A DNA stretch of 64,000 nucleotides from Tetrastigma voinierianum (GCA_016808115.1 JAEQBH010001504.1:354995-418994), one strand, 5' to 3'; counted from the first letter of the stretch, positions 47,486-60,248 are shown. Numbers and translations: made by a program. Notes: generated by a model not told the origin, from the sequence alone.

Positions 47486-50400
47486 TGTGACACCCTAAAT
47501 CCCGGGGGTTCGTTGACAACTTGTCAACCGCGGAGAATGTGGATGTCGATGACTTGGAACACCACTCCATTGAGTCCTTTTTCCCCAAGACCCGAGTTTA
47601 ACGAAAATCGGGCGAGTCTCCTTTATGCGGGAGCTCTATCCAAAATACAACACAATGTAATTTAAATGCGAGCTTGTCGATATTATCTGACAGCGCGCGG
47701 GTCCACAAGCAGTAAAAATGGTCACGTGGGGCTGGATTTATCCATATAAATACAATTTATATCCACCAAAGCCACCCGAGTTATTACATCCTCTTAATAT
47801 AAAATATTATATTAAAACTAACATGTTCTAATATAATATACAAAACATGAATCAAGGCCCTGATCTGGCCAAACTTCGCAATCACGGCCTCCAGGGAACG
47901 CGATGCGCTTTGCACATGTCACGTACACGAAGGGGGAGGGGTTGAGAGTCCCATGATGGGGTGAGCTAATGCCTAGTAGAGATAAGTCTTACAAGGGATA
48001 TTCCCCACCTAAATACACACGAATGGTCAAACAACCAAGCACACACCAACCTAGGACATGCAATCTTAGCACATAATCCTACTTGTCATGAATGAGACGC
48101 GACTCATCATGCCTCATGTATCAAGTCCTCACCAACTCCTCTCACACATGATAGAACCCCATGCGTGAAAATTTTTTTTTTTTTTTTTCCTGATCACATC
48201 CAATGATCATTTTATAAAGTCATTTTCATTTCTTTTTCAAATCAAAGGCTTTTGGATGATCCCTTATAAAATCATTTATTTCATAAAGCAAGTCATACTT
48301 TGTTTTATAAACCCATACCCACTGGTTTTATCCTCCAGTGCCACTCGATGTAATCAAGGGTCGTGTGTATATGCATTTGTGGGCCACGGATTTTTGGGGT
48401 TTCACCTCCAGACGCCGCACGCCGATCGACATTTTCTCGGGTCTTTCAGACGAGTCATGTCTAACGCATAAAGTTCGGGTTTGTTTTCAACTAAGGGGGT
48501 GTCTATCCCTACTTAAATTGCCCAACACACGGGTATTAATTTCATGCTATGCAACTGTGAGACTCAACAGACTTTGTCCCATTTACCGGTCTCACCATCG
48601 ACACCAAACACAATGTTGATTTTCAACCATGTAAACCGTGGATCTCCATTGGACTTCGTCCAAAGTACGAGTCCACAACCCATTCACCAAGGATGGTGAA
48701 TGACACGACCTATGCTCTCTGCGCCCGTACCATGCGATGTCCCCGTGCACCAGTGCAATGCAATTGTGCCATTGCACTCTAAGTCATGCCCAATGTATAA
48801 AGACCTCTACATGGACACCCTATACCATACACTACACTGTGTACCATGGATACTCATGTCTAATGCACAAAAAAGTCCATACATTCATTAAACGTTAATA
48901 TACATGCAGTCATACTAACGTTTATCACATTCATGCCAACACATCAAACAAGCATGTATCAACATCATTCCGACTACTACTTAGACAAGTAATGTCATAC
49001 TCAAATCCCTAGGCTACATCATGGTGCATAATGCCCAATAAACTAGCCTACAACATGCCATGCAATAGCCATGTCCACACGACAACACATCACAAATTCA
49101 ATATGTTAGAGCACACATATTGACATCCAAGCATGACACCTCTTAGCCAAGAAATGTCATTTCAATCAATCACACAAACATATGTTAACATTTCATCAAA
49201 GTCACTACCTAGGCAAGTAATGAAACACCTCATTTTCTAGGCTAATTCATGGCATATCATGCACCTAAGATAGCCTACAACCTGCCATGTAATGGTCACT
49301 TCAGCACACAAATCCTCACATCCACACAACCAACAATTAACACACTTGTTGTAACAATCATTTTTTAAAAATGGATGTGAGAACCAATTTCCATTGAAAA
49401 GCATATGGTCAGATTCTAGACTCCAATATATTTCCATAGAGTCCAAAAACACTTTCCAAGCGAGCTCGGACGAAAGTTGCGGCCCGTCCAGTTGGAGGCC
49501 TAATATGAAACGATGGCTTGACGCATGGAACCAGCAGGGGCCTACTATTTTTCATCATTTTTTGACCAAATATGAGTTCAAATTTTATCAATCTATATAT
49601 GGATTGATTCTAGACTCAAAGGGCTTTCCATAGAGTTCAAGAACACCCAAAACGGAGCTCAGATGAGAAAGTTATGGCCGTTCGAAGTTGGAGGTCTTGT
49701 ATGAACAGTGACTGACGTACAACTGCGTGGAACCCACACAATTGCGTTCCCGGGGTACCTTTGGAGCTCCCGTACATACTATTTTCCTACCTAAGCTTCG
49801 TCCTGGGCGTAGCTCTGACCAAACTGTCCTGGTGGGACCTAAATCGATGGCCATAAACATAGCCTGAAACTCATCCCGAAACTCAGCCCGAAATCGGCAT
49901 TCTGAAAAATTGGACATCATAGCTTAAAACCAAAAAAAAAATTAGTTTTTGTGTCCGGGAACACAACCAAATAGCCCTTAGGGCTCAACCAAGACCAAAA
50001 CATCATTTAGATAAGAAATAAACCTGAGTAGAAGGTTCCCTACCTCTTGGAGAGAAGACGAAACTTTTTGGAGTCTCGGGCTTGAGACCACGACGCTTCC
50101 GGCTTAGCTCGAATCTTAGATGAAAATTCTTGATTTCGGTGTCCACGCGTTGCCCTCGACGAGTACTCCGACTTTAAGTCTTGGCCCGACGGAAACCGAG
50201 CCATCGATCATCATAAATCTTAGAGAGAAGGTAGAGCTTCTCTCACTAACTTTTCTTCTCCAAACACAAAATCTTTGACGAAATTGCGTGTTGTGGGTAC
50301 CCAAGGTAGCCCTAGTCGAGTAGATGAACTTTAAATCTTGGCTCGACGGATTCGGAGCTACACCCGATCTCGTGGGTGTAGAAAGAAGAGGAGGTTTCTC

Positions 50401-50883
50401 TCATTTCTCTCTCCCAACTCAACCCTGGCTTCTTTGGTTCCGGCCCAATGAGCTTTTCTTCCTTTTGTTCTAATTAAGTTAAGTGTGTGACCCTCATAGC
50501 GCCATGTGTCACGTGATTCTCGCTCGAATCCTTTCCTACCCCGAAACAATTTATTTTCTGTTCCGGTTTAAGTCCAATTTATTTTTAAATGTCTTGAAAC
50601 TTGAGGTTATTCTGCAACTCAGGATTGCTTGTAAGAATCTTGTCACAGGAGTCACTAGGCGCCGGATTACCCACAGAAAATCGAGTGAAAAATCAAGCGT
50701 GTCTCGGAATTTAATGAAAATTTTTTTAGGGTAACTTGGATTTCGTAAGGCGAATCCCGCGGCGTGGTTTGTTTCGTCGTCCAGAGCTCACGAGAATTTT
50801 TAGGCTTCCCTGAGCCATTTTAGCAATTTATTATTTAATTTTTTTATACTTTTAGAAAATTTTAATTTTTCCAGGGTTCACCT
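47486..50883 (-). mobile_element. Solo LTR (LTR-H), 3.4 kb
   Basis: It starts TGTGACACCCTAAATC. The other end reads CAGGGTTCACCT, where TCTTACA would be expected. TTTAT is exact at 47481-47485 and 50884-50888, and joining the flanks restores the array sequence TTTATTCATTAATTTTAA. Conserved LTR blocks occur near 50720-50780 and 50100-50160, and a G-box at 50510-50515. Several frames of 60-90 codons overlap on both strands without any known motif. Confidence 0.88.
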
Positions 50884-50888
50884 TTTAT

Positions 50889-51355
50889 TCATTAATTTTA
50901 ATATTTAAATTAATACTTTAAATTTTTTATAATCAATAAAATAATTATTTTAGGTTTATTTATATAAATTTTTTATATTTATATTTATTTTTACATTTAA
51001 TCATTTATTCATATAAAAGCATTTTTGGTAAAAGTACTATCAAAAAGTGTTTTGGCTGAAAACACTTTTATAAGAAGCATTATCAAACATGCCCTCAAAG
51101 CTATTTAGGAATGGTAATTAATTTCTTTATGATCAGTTTGACAGTGCTTCTTAATATTGTAGACACTTAAAAGCTTTTTAGGATAAAAATAGGTGTTTAG
51201 TAATATTTTGGAAAACTCTTTTAAACATAAATTTATTTTTAAATAAGCTCTTAGCATTGTGTTTTTTTTTTTTTTAATTTTAAGTTTTTAAATATTTCAA
51301 ATATGCCTAATTATTTATCCTTTTAAATATTCATTTTATTTCTTCCTAAGATATC
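50889..51355. repeat. ~620-bp tandem array, segment 4 (copy 9)
   Basis: The landmark lies near 51170 (GACACTTAAAAGC). Counting across LTR-H the spacing from the previous copy is about 500 bp, so roughly 110 bases are missing from this copy. It ends with the ATATC duplication of the Tat element. Confidence 0.9.
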
Positions 51356-51954
51356 GATGATGCTTTCAAGGCGGGATAGAGCGTGTTGGAAATTCTTCGG
51401 TCGATCCGGCCGTCACCACGGGCCGTCGGACTCTGCAAAAACAAAAAGGATCCAGCGAGGGTCCGCCCGTTGCCTCTCGATACCTAAGTCGGTTCTTTTA
51501 CGGTGTAAGAAGATCAGTTTGCTTAGTGAATGAAGTTTGTCTTGTCTGGCTAGATGGGGTGGCCTGGTATTTATAATGGGTCATCATGATCACTTTCCTA
51601 GTTGGATGATGATTCAGAATGATAACTTTCCTAGTTGGATGGTGATACGTTATTCCTCCCATTAGGTGAGAGATTTTCTTTCCTTATAGTAAACCGATTA
51701 ATAAGGGATAATTGATGGGGCGATGAGTAGAAATATCCTACTTTCTAATTGGTGGGGTGTGTATTTTCCTTTATCTGATTCTTTGATTACATTACCGGTC
51801 TTTTGAAGGGAGTGAATTGGGCCCTTTTGTTTGGGCCTATGTTTGGGGGATGTCATTAAGGGCCCAGCACTGGTACTAGGCTTACTTCTTAATCCCTTCT
51901 TAAGCGGCATTTGTTTCGTGTTTTGGGCTTGGCGCCCGTATTTTAAACTGTTCG
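51356..51954 (-). repeat. 3' LTR of the Tat element
   Basis: It aligns with 61838-62456: GATGATGCTTT near the low end, GATAACTTTCCTAGTTGGAT in the middle, and TATTTTAAAC near the high end. The high end is degraded (CTGTTCG for CTGATCA). Two 28-base repeats with CTTTCCTAGTTGGATG stand near 51596 and 51628. Confidence 0.9.
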
Positions 51955-51972
51955 GTTGCCCCTGACCTTTGA
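51955..51972 (-). other. Polypurine tract of the Tat element
   Basis: On the - strand AAAGGTCAGGGGCAACC lies directly in front of the 3' LTR. Confidence 0.65.
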
Positions 51973-52379
51973 CTAAGAGGCGTGTGAGGCATCTTGTTCC
52001 TCTCGGATCGGGTTTGATACCCATTGGCTACTCAAAGAAGGGTTTTGATTAGGGCTTTGTCGCCACCCCATGTCTTGTGATAATGATGGCTTCTTGATTT
52101 TAAAGTGTTTATTTATTATGGCTCTTAAGCTTCCTTAAAACGTCCTAACCGTTTGCACTTTGTTCCATTTGAAGCTTTTACCTCACGCAAGTTGGGCTTC
52201 CTTTTCTTGAATTTTGTCCCTCTTGTGTTTAATTTGCTTTTGAGGTAGTCCACGATATCTCGCTTAGGGTTGGTGTCCCTCGTCTTGTTTCTGGTCTTGG
52301 TATGCCTTTTCTTCTCGCTGTCTTTTTGGTTTTGAAGTCTTGCCGAGGCTACAGGGCTTACTCGGTTGGGGTTCATTTT

Positions 52380-54695
52380 CTTCGATTTCCTTTTTCTTAC
52401 TTACCACGAGTATCTCCATGGGTCTGAAATTAGCTCTTACGTTTGCGCGCCAAGGGTAATCTTGTTAGAGTGTCTAGTTCGGGGTGGATCGGTGGCGGGA
52501 AGTCGGCCGGTTTGTTTACGTGGTGGTTCCTTTGGGTTGCCTCGAGGGAACCTCCTTTCCCCTTGGGTAAGGGCAAGGGCAAAATTAATGAAATTCGATA
52601 TCCTAGCGGCTCTGAATTTTTGAGGGCTGCCATGCAGAATGTTGAGGTCGTGGGCCCCAGACGGGTCAAACCTTTATATGGTGAGGTCTTTGCGGCCCGA
52701 TATGGGCCCCCGTTTGGGATCTAGGTTTGGTGCCCTGACGTGCTGACCACCTACGTCGTCCAAGTACCCAAGATGGTGTGCTTTTTTGAGGTGGCGTTCG
52801 AGAATGGCCTCCGCTTCCCTTTGCATCCCTTTGTAAAAAGGGTTTTGTAGCATTTCAATGTCTGCCCTTATCGGCTCGACACGGGGGTGATGCGAGGTGG
52901 GGTGGTAGTGGATTTTTAGGGACAACGGCCTGGGTATCCCTAGCATAGCCCTGCTCTTAGACTTCTTTAGCGTGAAGGAATCTGTTGAAGACTTCCTTTA
53001 TATCTCCAAGCGTTCCAATGCCAAGTTGATTATTTCGGATCTCTCGTCCTCCCACAAGTACTGAAAGGAGCGTTATTTTTTTTTTGTTAGCGGTCGTCAT
53101 TAGGAATACAATCCCTTTGACCGGGAGGACACACTTGGCCTTTCGGGCGTACGGGTACTCCCGAACCTCGTGAGCTCCCGCTTTTTGCTTTGGTTGGCCT
53201 AGTTTTCAGAGGCTATAGGGCATTTCTAACATTGCCTTGGTTGCATGGCCTTCGGGGTCGTCCGGTCTCGATGATCCACGAAAGGCGAGAAGAGGTGAAG
53301 TGGAAGTTGAGTAAGTACGCCCCGCGTGCCTATTTCGAGCTCATCTGGTCGGATATCCCCGGACCGGCCGGTGCGAGGCCGGCCTGACTTCCTTTCCTGA
53401 GATCTTCTCCTTTTTCCGTCATGAAGCCTCCTGTCTCCAAGTCCTCCTCACCTTCTATTTTGGAGCCCCTTATCGCGAAGCCCTCTGAGGGGAGAGCTTC
53501 GAGACCCTCTTGGAGTCTTTATTAAAGAAAGGAGGAGTGTGGGCGGAAGCCTTCGACCTCGCCAGAGGGTTACCCCCCTGCTCGGGGTAAGATCTTAAAG
53601 GTGGGAGCCTCTTCCTCGCCTTCGTCATCTGTCGGGGCTGGAGACTCTTTAGGGAGGGCGGTTGAGCCCCCCTTGGAGGTTCTTCCTATTTTGGTTTAGA
53701 GTCCCACGTCGCGGGGCGCTGCGCCCCACTCTGCGTCTTGGATGGTGACGAGAGGTGGGGCCAGCGGATCTCAGCACTGGGGCTGGGAGGATGGGATCTT
53801 TGGGCTCTCTATGGGGACTGTTTGTGGAGGGTTTGACTATATCTAATATTGTGCGTAGCTCAAACCTCAGAAATTGGTTTATATCACAAATGGAGAAGCT
53901 CAAACTCTTTCTCTTAGTTTGTATCATTGAAGGATACTTTCAGCATCACATCAGATGTCTTTTACAGGATCTTAGCTCTGTTTTAGTTCATATTAGCTCA
54001 GGCTTTGTGCATTTGCATGTGGAGATGAAGACTCTTCCGGAGCTACAGTAGGACGAGCATGTGAGGCGACTCATGTTGATGTGAACGATCTTCGAGAGAC
54101 GTTGTTTCATTGAGGCTTCTCCCGAGGGTGACGCCGACGGATATTGAGGGACGAGGATCTCGTGAAGCAGTCGCGACCTGAAACATGCCCCGATGGTGAG
54201 GGCACGAGGGCGGGGATAAAGAAAAGAGGCCTAGAGGGACGTGAAGGTCCCAGCGAGGCGACTGCGAGCTAGAGAGGAGTTGCGGCCGTCGAGGTGACTG
54301 TGGGCGAATAGCGGCGTGGAGCGGGCTCGCCAAGAGGCTTTGGAGCGGGTAACTTTGTGGGCAGCTTGGAGGAGCTCGACAAGCCGGATGGACAGCGAGG
54401 CAAAGAGGCTTTGGATTGCTTTGAGAGCGAAGTGATAGTGGAGCTCAGAGACGAGGCCTGTACCCAATGGGCCTCCGGGTGGCTGACCTTCAAGTGCAGG
54501 GCTTCACGAGCTTTCCCAGGCCTAGATTTCAACATCCAGCTTTCTAATGAGGAGGTTGAAGGATCTGCTTCCGAGGCTAAGGTTGATGCGGGCGCCGAGG
54601 TGTTATCGGGGGCCCCTGATCGTGCTCCCTTGCTTGATGATCTTCAAGTTCCTCTCGGTGACTCGCTGCTATACTGCGGGGCTCGGGTCTTTTAG
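52380..54695 (+). pseudogene. Antisense ORF in the Tat 3' region (Transposase_28-like domain), decayed
   Basis: The + strand, opposite to gag-pol, shows a broken protein. Near 52774-52920 the translation has FEVAFENGLRFPLHPFV, then, after stops and a frame change, a segment near 52990 with FLYISKRSNAKLI and KERYFFFVSG. This matches the putative gypsy-type transposon domain (PF04195) found in extra ORFs of Tat elements, with its GLRFPLHPF and W-K-RFFFV landmarks. An open tail, 54357-54695, contains the FPGLDFNIQL segment, which fits the C-terminal part. Its role in the element is unknown. At least four frame breaks make this copy non-functional. Confidence 0.7.
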
Positions 54696-54899
54696 CCTCC
54701 ATACGTAGGTGGGGCCGGGTCCTCCAAGCGTCTAGCTTTTACTTTAACCCTGCCGTATCCAGGCGATGTGCCTGGGATTTTTGTATTGCTTCTAACATTG
54801 ACTTCTTCGTTGATATACAAAGGTTGCTTGATTAATTTTATCACTCTTTTTATTGTCTTGTCAATTTAGTACGCTTGGTTTCTGTTTGTTTATTTGCAC

Positions 54900-55430
54900 G
54901 GCCCGAGGGTGAGCTATCTAGCCTTGCGGATTGAGGCTGCCCAGGGGCTCTTGGGCTCTGGACCCATTATGATAGTTATGCTTTCCCAAGAATTGAAATT
55001 TCTGGGCTCGGGGACTCGAGACCGCTTTATAGCGGTTAGCCTTTCACAAGAGTGAGCTCTTGGGCTCTGACTACATGGCTCCGGGTGGCTACTGGCCTTT
55101 CTTGGCTTGAGTTATTCTGCGAAAAGCCGAGCTGCGGGCTTCGGGGCTCCAGACCCTTTCGAGTAGTTATGCTCCAAAGGCGAGCTCTGCCCCGGGCTCG
55201 ACTACCGCGGCTCCTCGGCTACTTGGCCTTTCTTGGCGATTATGCTGCAGCAGGCTGCGGGCTCAGGGGCTCCAAGACCCCTTTATGGCTTGAGTTATGC
55301 TCTAAAAACCTGCCTCTTGGGCTCTTGAGCTACATGGCTCCCGCGGCTGCGGCCTTTTCTTGAGGCGATTATCTTTCTGTGAGCTCTTGGGCTTGAGGGC
55401 TCCAAGACCTTTTCGTCTTTCCTTCTCTTG
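54900..55430. repeat. GGGCTC-rich tandem repeats in the Tat 3' spacer
   Basis: Units contain GGGGCTCCAAGACC-like words, then an A/T-rich stretch, then CTACATGGCTCC and GGCCTTTCTTGG words. The CTACATGGCTCC-type segment recurs near 55069, 55200 and 55330, so the period is about 130 bp. Copies are diverged. The apparent frame 55052-55363 is a by-product. Confidence 0.7.
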
Positions 55431-55814
55431 GGAAGCGCGTGTAGCTTTAATGCGTCTATATGGAGGGTAAAAATTGGGCGGTTGTGACTTCAAGTGTTTT
55501 GGCTTCCTTATAAATAGTGGTCCCTATGTGGTAGTACTATGCTTCCAAACTTCGTCATTTCTTTGGCAGAGTCGGAGTCCCCCGCATGATGAAGCGTCAG
55601 GGTTTGGTCATCACCACATGGGGTTTGTATGGTGATCGAGGGCCGACGTTTGGTGTTGATGGTCTACCACTTATAGGAGTTGTGTTTTTCCCTAGTTCCT
55701 CCCTTGTGGGAGTTGTGTTGTTCCCTAGCTATGCCCATTGATGGAACTATGCTAGGGAACGTATTCGACGGGGGCGGTGTGCTTTAAAGATAAACTTTTA
55801 AGTCTAGCTTTCTC

Positions 55815-55915
55815 CGTTTTTTTTTTCTTTCCTCTTTCTTCTTTTCTTTCTCTTTCTCCTTCTCTTTCTCTCTCCCCCTCTCCTTCTCTTTCTCTTTCCC
55901 TTTCTTGTGGTTTTT
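55815..55915. repeat. Polypyrimidine tract (TTTCTC-type)
   Basis: About 100 bases, almost all C and T on the + strand, with TTTCTC repeats. It lies between the GGGCTC repeats and integrase. Confidence 0.9.
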
Positions 55916-56399
55916 TGCCTTGTGGGTGTTGGTACGTGTGAAGAAGCAGTTTGGCTAAGCGTATTTTGAATGCAAAGAAAGATTTTGTAATCCTCTGAGG
56001 TGATTGTAACCTCCCTGTAATGAAATTTCGCATTTGTGTTATGTGACTTTTTCAGAGCTTTGTTAACCGAGCTCCTTACTCTTTCTTTTCTCTTCTTTTT
56101 CCATGTGGGTTAATTTCTTTCTAAGGAGTAGAGAACTGTTTGTGCCTCTTGTCTTTGAGATACTAGGAACGGTTTCATTGAATGTAATTCTTTGTATTTA
56201 ACTATAGCTCTTTTGAAATAAAGAACAATCTTTTGTGAATCATGCGCTTCTTGCACCTAGTCCCTTTCGAGCCGAGCTCTTGGTTTTATCATTATAACTT
56301 ATTGTTTGGCCCAACATTATATTAAGCAGCTTAAAAATGGACATTTAGAGTGTTATTCGAAATCAAGACGATGGATCTTTTGTTATAGGCTACGTTTCG

Positions 56400-57500
56400 A
56401 GGTCTTATTGGTAGAACCGTTTGAGGTGTTCAACGTTCCATGAGTGGGGTAGGGCTTTTCCTTCTTCCGTTTGGAGTTCATAGTTTCTAGGTCGGATTAT
56501 GCGAGATACAATGTAGGGCCCTTCCCAATTAGGTCCCAGCTTCCCATGCGTGGGGTCCTTCCTTCTTCAGCGAAGTTTTTTAGAACCGGTCGCTGGCTTG
56601 TAACTCTGGGCTTGACCCTTTGGTCGTAGTATCTCGCTGTCTTTCTGTGATAGTCCTCCCATGCAGCCGGGACACCGCTCACGTTTTTGTCAGGAGATCG
56701 GGTTTAGGCGAAGGACCTCCCTCGTTGTGTGTTCGATGTTTGCTAGTTCAATCCTTGGTGATTTTAATCGGAGCCTCATTGGATTTATTGCCGATTGCCA
56801 AGGCGAAGCTAACGGGGTTTCCTGAGTTGCTGACTTGCTTGTAGTTCTGTATGCCCATAATACCTCGAGGAGGTACTATACCCATTTTCCTTTTAGATCT
56901 TCCAATTTGGTTTTCAGTGCTGCTTTTAGAGTCCTTATGCTTGTCCATTGGGTGTGTGGATAGTAGGGGCCAGTAGTAGTTCTTGATTAGGGCTTCGGCG
57001 CGAGAAATCCTTGAACTTAAGTTGTCGAATTGTTTCCCGTTAGCCGGACCACGAGGGACATTGGGACTCGAATACGCATATTATAGAGCCTTGAGATGAA
57101 GTTGTGTGTACCGGCATACGTTTATGTGATTATCGCTAAGGGTTTGGCCTCAGCCCACTTGGTAAAATAGTCCACGGCCACAACGATAAATTTGCATTAA
57201 CCCCTTCCAATGGGTAGGGATCCCAATATGTCTAGCCCCCATTCTTCGAAGGACGGGAGCTTGTGAGCGGTGTCAGCGACTCAGATGGGAGATGAGAGAT
57301 CTTGGCATGCTCCTGACAAGCTTTGCATTTTCTGACCAGCTCTGTCGCGTCTTTGAGCATTGTGGGCCAATAGTACCCCTATCTTAAGGTTTTCCCTGTA
57401 ATGGTCCGAGCTCCGATGTGGTTGCCACATATGCCCTCGTGTACCTCCCTGAGTATGTAGTTGGCGTCTTCCTTCCCTATGCACTTAAGAATGGGCGTAG
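56400..57500 (-). pseudogene. Tat integrase relic
   Basis: On the - strand the core starts with FEEWGLDILGSLPIGRG near 57240 and VVAVDYFTKWAEAKPLA near 57180. NGKQFDN, with the second acidic region, lies near 57030. The end region 56682-56497 has YHRKTARYYDQRVKPR and a GPTL segment. These match Tat/Athila-type integrases, which use DYFTKW where chromoviruses have DRLTKS. Stops and frame changes separate the motifs. Confidence 0.85.
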
Positions 57501-57679
57501 AGAAGCCTAGTTTATAAAGGATCCCCTGATGAATGGTGAATCTTGCCAACCTCGCTTTGAGTTTAGATGCCTCCTTTGGGTCGCTTGGTAATGTACCTTG
57601 CAGTAATTCGGATGGGGGTCCGTCGGCTGCGGTCGGACATCCGCGGGGATACTTCTGGGTTGTCGAGTTTGCCAGGATT

Positions 57680-58120
57680 ACGGGAGGTGTTGATGGGAGT
57701 ATCGATCTGCCCGGTCTTCTGTGAGCGTTGCCGGGTTTTCTAAGGAATCAGCTCGGGAATTCTCTGTTCTTGGTACATGTTTGATTTGCACTCGCATGAT
57801 TTTTTTAATCAATTCTCGCACCTTCTTAAGAATCTGAATCATACGCTCCTTTGGCTTTGTCACGAGTCTTCTATACATTTTACCACCAATTGGAGTCATT
57901 TGCTCATTTCGGCTAATGCGCTTCCATGGAGTGGGCGAGTTAGGATCAACTATGACAACCTCATACTTTCGGCCTCATTGGAGTCTTGGAAGCCGTCGGA
58001 GGCGTATTCCACATCTATCCCGTTTGGAGAGGTCAGGATCAGACCTGCATCGCTTCCTTGGCCATTGGCGGCCCTGTCCACGGATAATCTCCAAATGGGG
58101 AGGTCGTGTGTCAGTTAGGT
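57680..58120 (-). pseudogene. Second RNase H (archaeal-type) relic, Tat
   Basis: On the - strand near 58090-57950 the translation has VDRAANGQGSDAGLILTSPN and GIDVEYAS, then SNEAES. Near 57860-57700 it has ILKKVRELIKKIMRVQIKHV and RTENSRADSL. This is the additional RNase H that follows the RT-linked one in Tat elements. The central part is shortened. Confidence 0.85.
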
Positions 58121-58144
58121 TGCTTCTGTAGACTTTGCTGGGGT

Positions 58145-59285
58145 GAATTCCATGATGAAGTTTGCCAGGATCTGCTCTTTTATCGATGTCCTTGGTTTGT
58201 ACCTGATGTTAAACTCACTCAGCTTTATAACCCACTTTATTAGCCTTCCTGAGGTTTCTGGCTTATGCAGTATTTACTTCATCGGATATTCGGTTGGAAC
58301 TTCGACAGTATGAGCTTGGAAGTAAGGTCGGAGTTTTCCGCGAGGATCAGCTTCTCCATTTTGGATGCCTCTCCCTCTGCTCCTCTGGCTTCGGTTGCAA
58401 TAGTGGCCCGCTGGCGTACTTTGTTTCGTTATCTTACGGGCGACACTGGTTGAGAAGTTTGAAACGACCAAGTAGAGAGTGAGGAGTTCTCCCTCGGAAG
58501 GGCTTACTGCCGTGAATGCCTCGCTTCGACGTGCATGCTTGGAAGGCCTTTTTTAGAATCTGAAAGAAAGGCTGACATTTGTCGCTGGCCTTAGACACGA
58601 AGTGGCTCAGCGCAGCTATTCTCCCTGTCAGGCGTTGAATATCCTTAATGTTTGAGGGAGGCAACATATCGAGCACGACCTTTATCTTATCTGGGTTTAC
58701 CTCTATCCCTCGGTTGTTGACTATAAAACCCAAGAACTTCTCGTCGAAGACTCCGAAAGCGCATTTGGCTAGGTTTAACTTCATATTGTAGCTTTTTAAG
58801 ACCTGGAACGCCTCGGCTAAATAGGTTATGTGGAGCTCGGCTTTTACTGATTTTACCAACATGTCATCTATATATACCTCCATAGATGCTCCAATTTGTT
58901 TCTGGAACATCTTGTTCACCAACCTTTGGTAGGTGGCTCTAGTTCTTCGGTCCAAAAGGGCATCACTTTCGATAACTTGATGGGATTTCCGCGACTGAAG
59001 AGTGACAAATGAGGTCTTCTCTTGAGTATTTGGGGTCCATGCGATCTAGTTGTAGCCATAGAGGCGTCCGTAGGCGAGAGTTCATGATCGGCCGTGGTGT
59101 CCACTATGAGATCAATCTGAGGTAGAGGGAAGCTATCCTTTAGGCAGGCCCTGTTGATGTCTGTGAAATCGATGCAAAGCCGCCACTTGCCGTTTGCTTT
59201 TTTGACTAGAACAGCGTTAGCCAACCATTCAAAATATTCCGCTTCTCTGATTGCCTTTACTTGGAGGAGCTTATCGACCTCTTCA
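58145..59285 (-). pseudogene. Reverse transcriptase and first RNase H relic, Tat
   Basis: On the - strand RT begins with WLANAVLVKKANGKWRLCID (about 59225). It continues after a frameshift with YQRLVNKMFQKQIG and the catalytic YIDDMLVKS (YIDD at 58874-58863), then FLGFIVNNRGIEVNPDKI and LTGRIAALSHFVSKASDKC. The 173-codon stretch 58955-58434 is open. RNase H follows with LRPYFQAHTVEV near 58325 and SGRLIKWVIKLSEFNIRYKP near 58255-58200. The second half of the fingers domain is scrambled by a frameshift around 59080-58950. Confidence 0.92.
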
Positions 59286-59499
59286 TTAATACGCTATTTT
59301 TTGAAGTAGAAACTCCTTCTCTTTGCTTGATGCGACCCAAAGGAGGGATTGACGTTCAACTTGTGGGTATTCATTGCCGGGTTGACCCCGCCCATGTCTT
59401 CCTATTTCTAAGCGAATACCTCCATGTTTTGCTCCAAAGCGGATGAGAACGATGCCTTCCGTAGTTTGAATATAGACGAGGTGTTCTTCTTGGTGCGCC

Positions 59500-60206
59500 A
59501 AGGTATCGCGGGCTCTAATTCTTACGAGGGCATAGGTCGAAGTGCTCACCACCGTCTGGCATGTCGGGCTTCGTCCATGTAGATGTTGTCGATCGTGTTT
59601 GCTTCATTGGTGCTAAATGGCATTCCACGAGTATCTTGTTGTGGTTTCCTCGGACATTCCACCTCCATTTTTCGGTTAAATTTGATAACCCATGTGATAA
59701 GCGGAGGAACGACCCTTATGGCATTAGAGAGGGCCTACCGGTAACATGTTTGGCAGGCCGATGGAACTGGCATCTACTATGAAATCTCACCGTTGTTATA
59801 GCTTGTCATGGGGTCTCCCAAGGGGTAGGCACTAGGCTGTCTGCAGGCCCGAGTAGGTACTCTTTCTCCACGAGAACCCACGTAGCGGCGTTGGCCCGCT
59901 CTAGCTTCTCCCTTCCAATGCCCATTTTGTTGAAAGCTAATGCGAAGATGATGTTGGCCGAGCTTCCGTTGTCGACAAGGACCCTACGGATCGTTTATTG
60001 GCTACTATGGCTTTTATCACAAGTGGGTCGTCATGAGGATGTTGGTAGCCTTCCATGTCGAAGTCTAAAAAGGTTATGGTAGTATCCAGCCGAGGAAGTT
60101 TGGATACGGTTTGTACTTCTAGGGTTTCCCCTGATCTGATGCTGCGTAAGTGGGCCTTCCTGGCTAAGTTGGACTCTCCACCTTCTGCAAACCCTTTGGA
60201 GATCAC
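59500..60206 (-). pseudogene. Aspartic protease relic, Tat
   Basis: On the - strand ITFLDFDMEGYQHPHDDPLV (about 60080) precedes the active-site segment RVLVDNGSSANIIF near 59970, then LERANAATWVLVEKEYLLG near 59900. The DNGSSA form of the active site is usual in Tat/Athila. A single frame change separates the two segments. Further downstream, conserved linker words continue to about 59560. Confidence 0.82.
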
Positions 60207-60248
60207 ATGGATTTCTCCTAAGGGCGGCTGATGCTGAGTTGGGGTTGG

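Noticed and set aside
48168..48190. Long T run as a possible pol III terminator or SINE tail
   Set aside because: There are no A and B box motifs nearby, and it is inside LTR-H.
55052..55363. 103-codon frame
   Set aside because: It runs through the GGGCTC tandem repeats, so it is an artefact of a GC-rich repeat.
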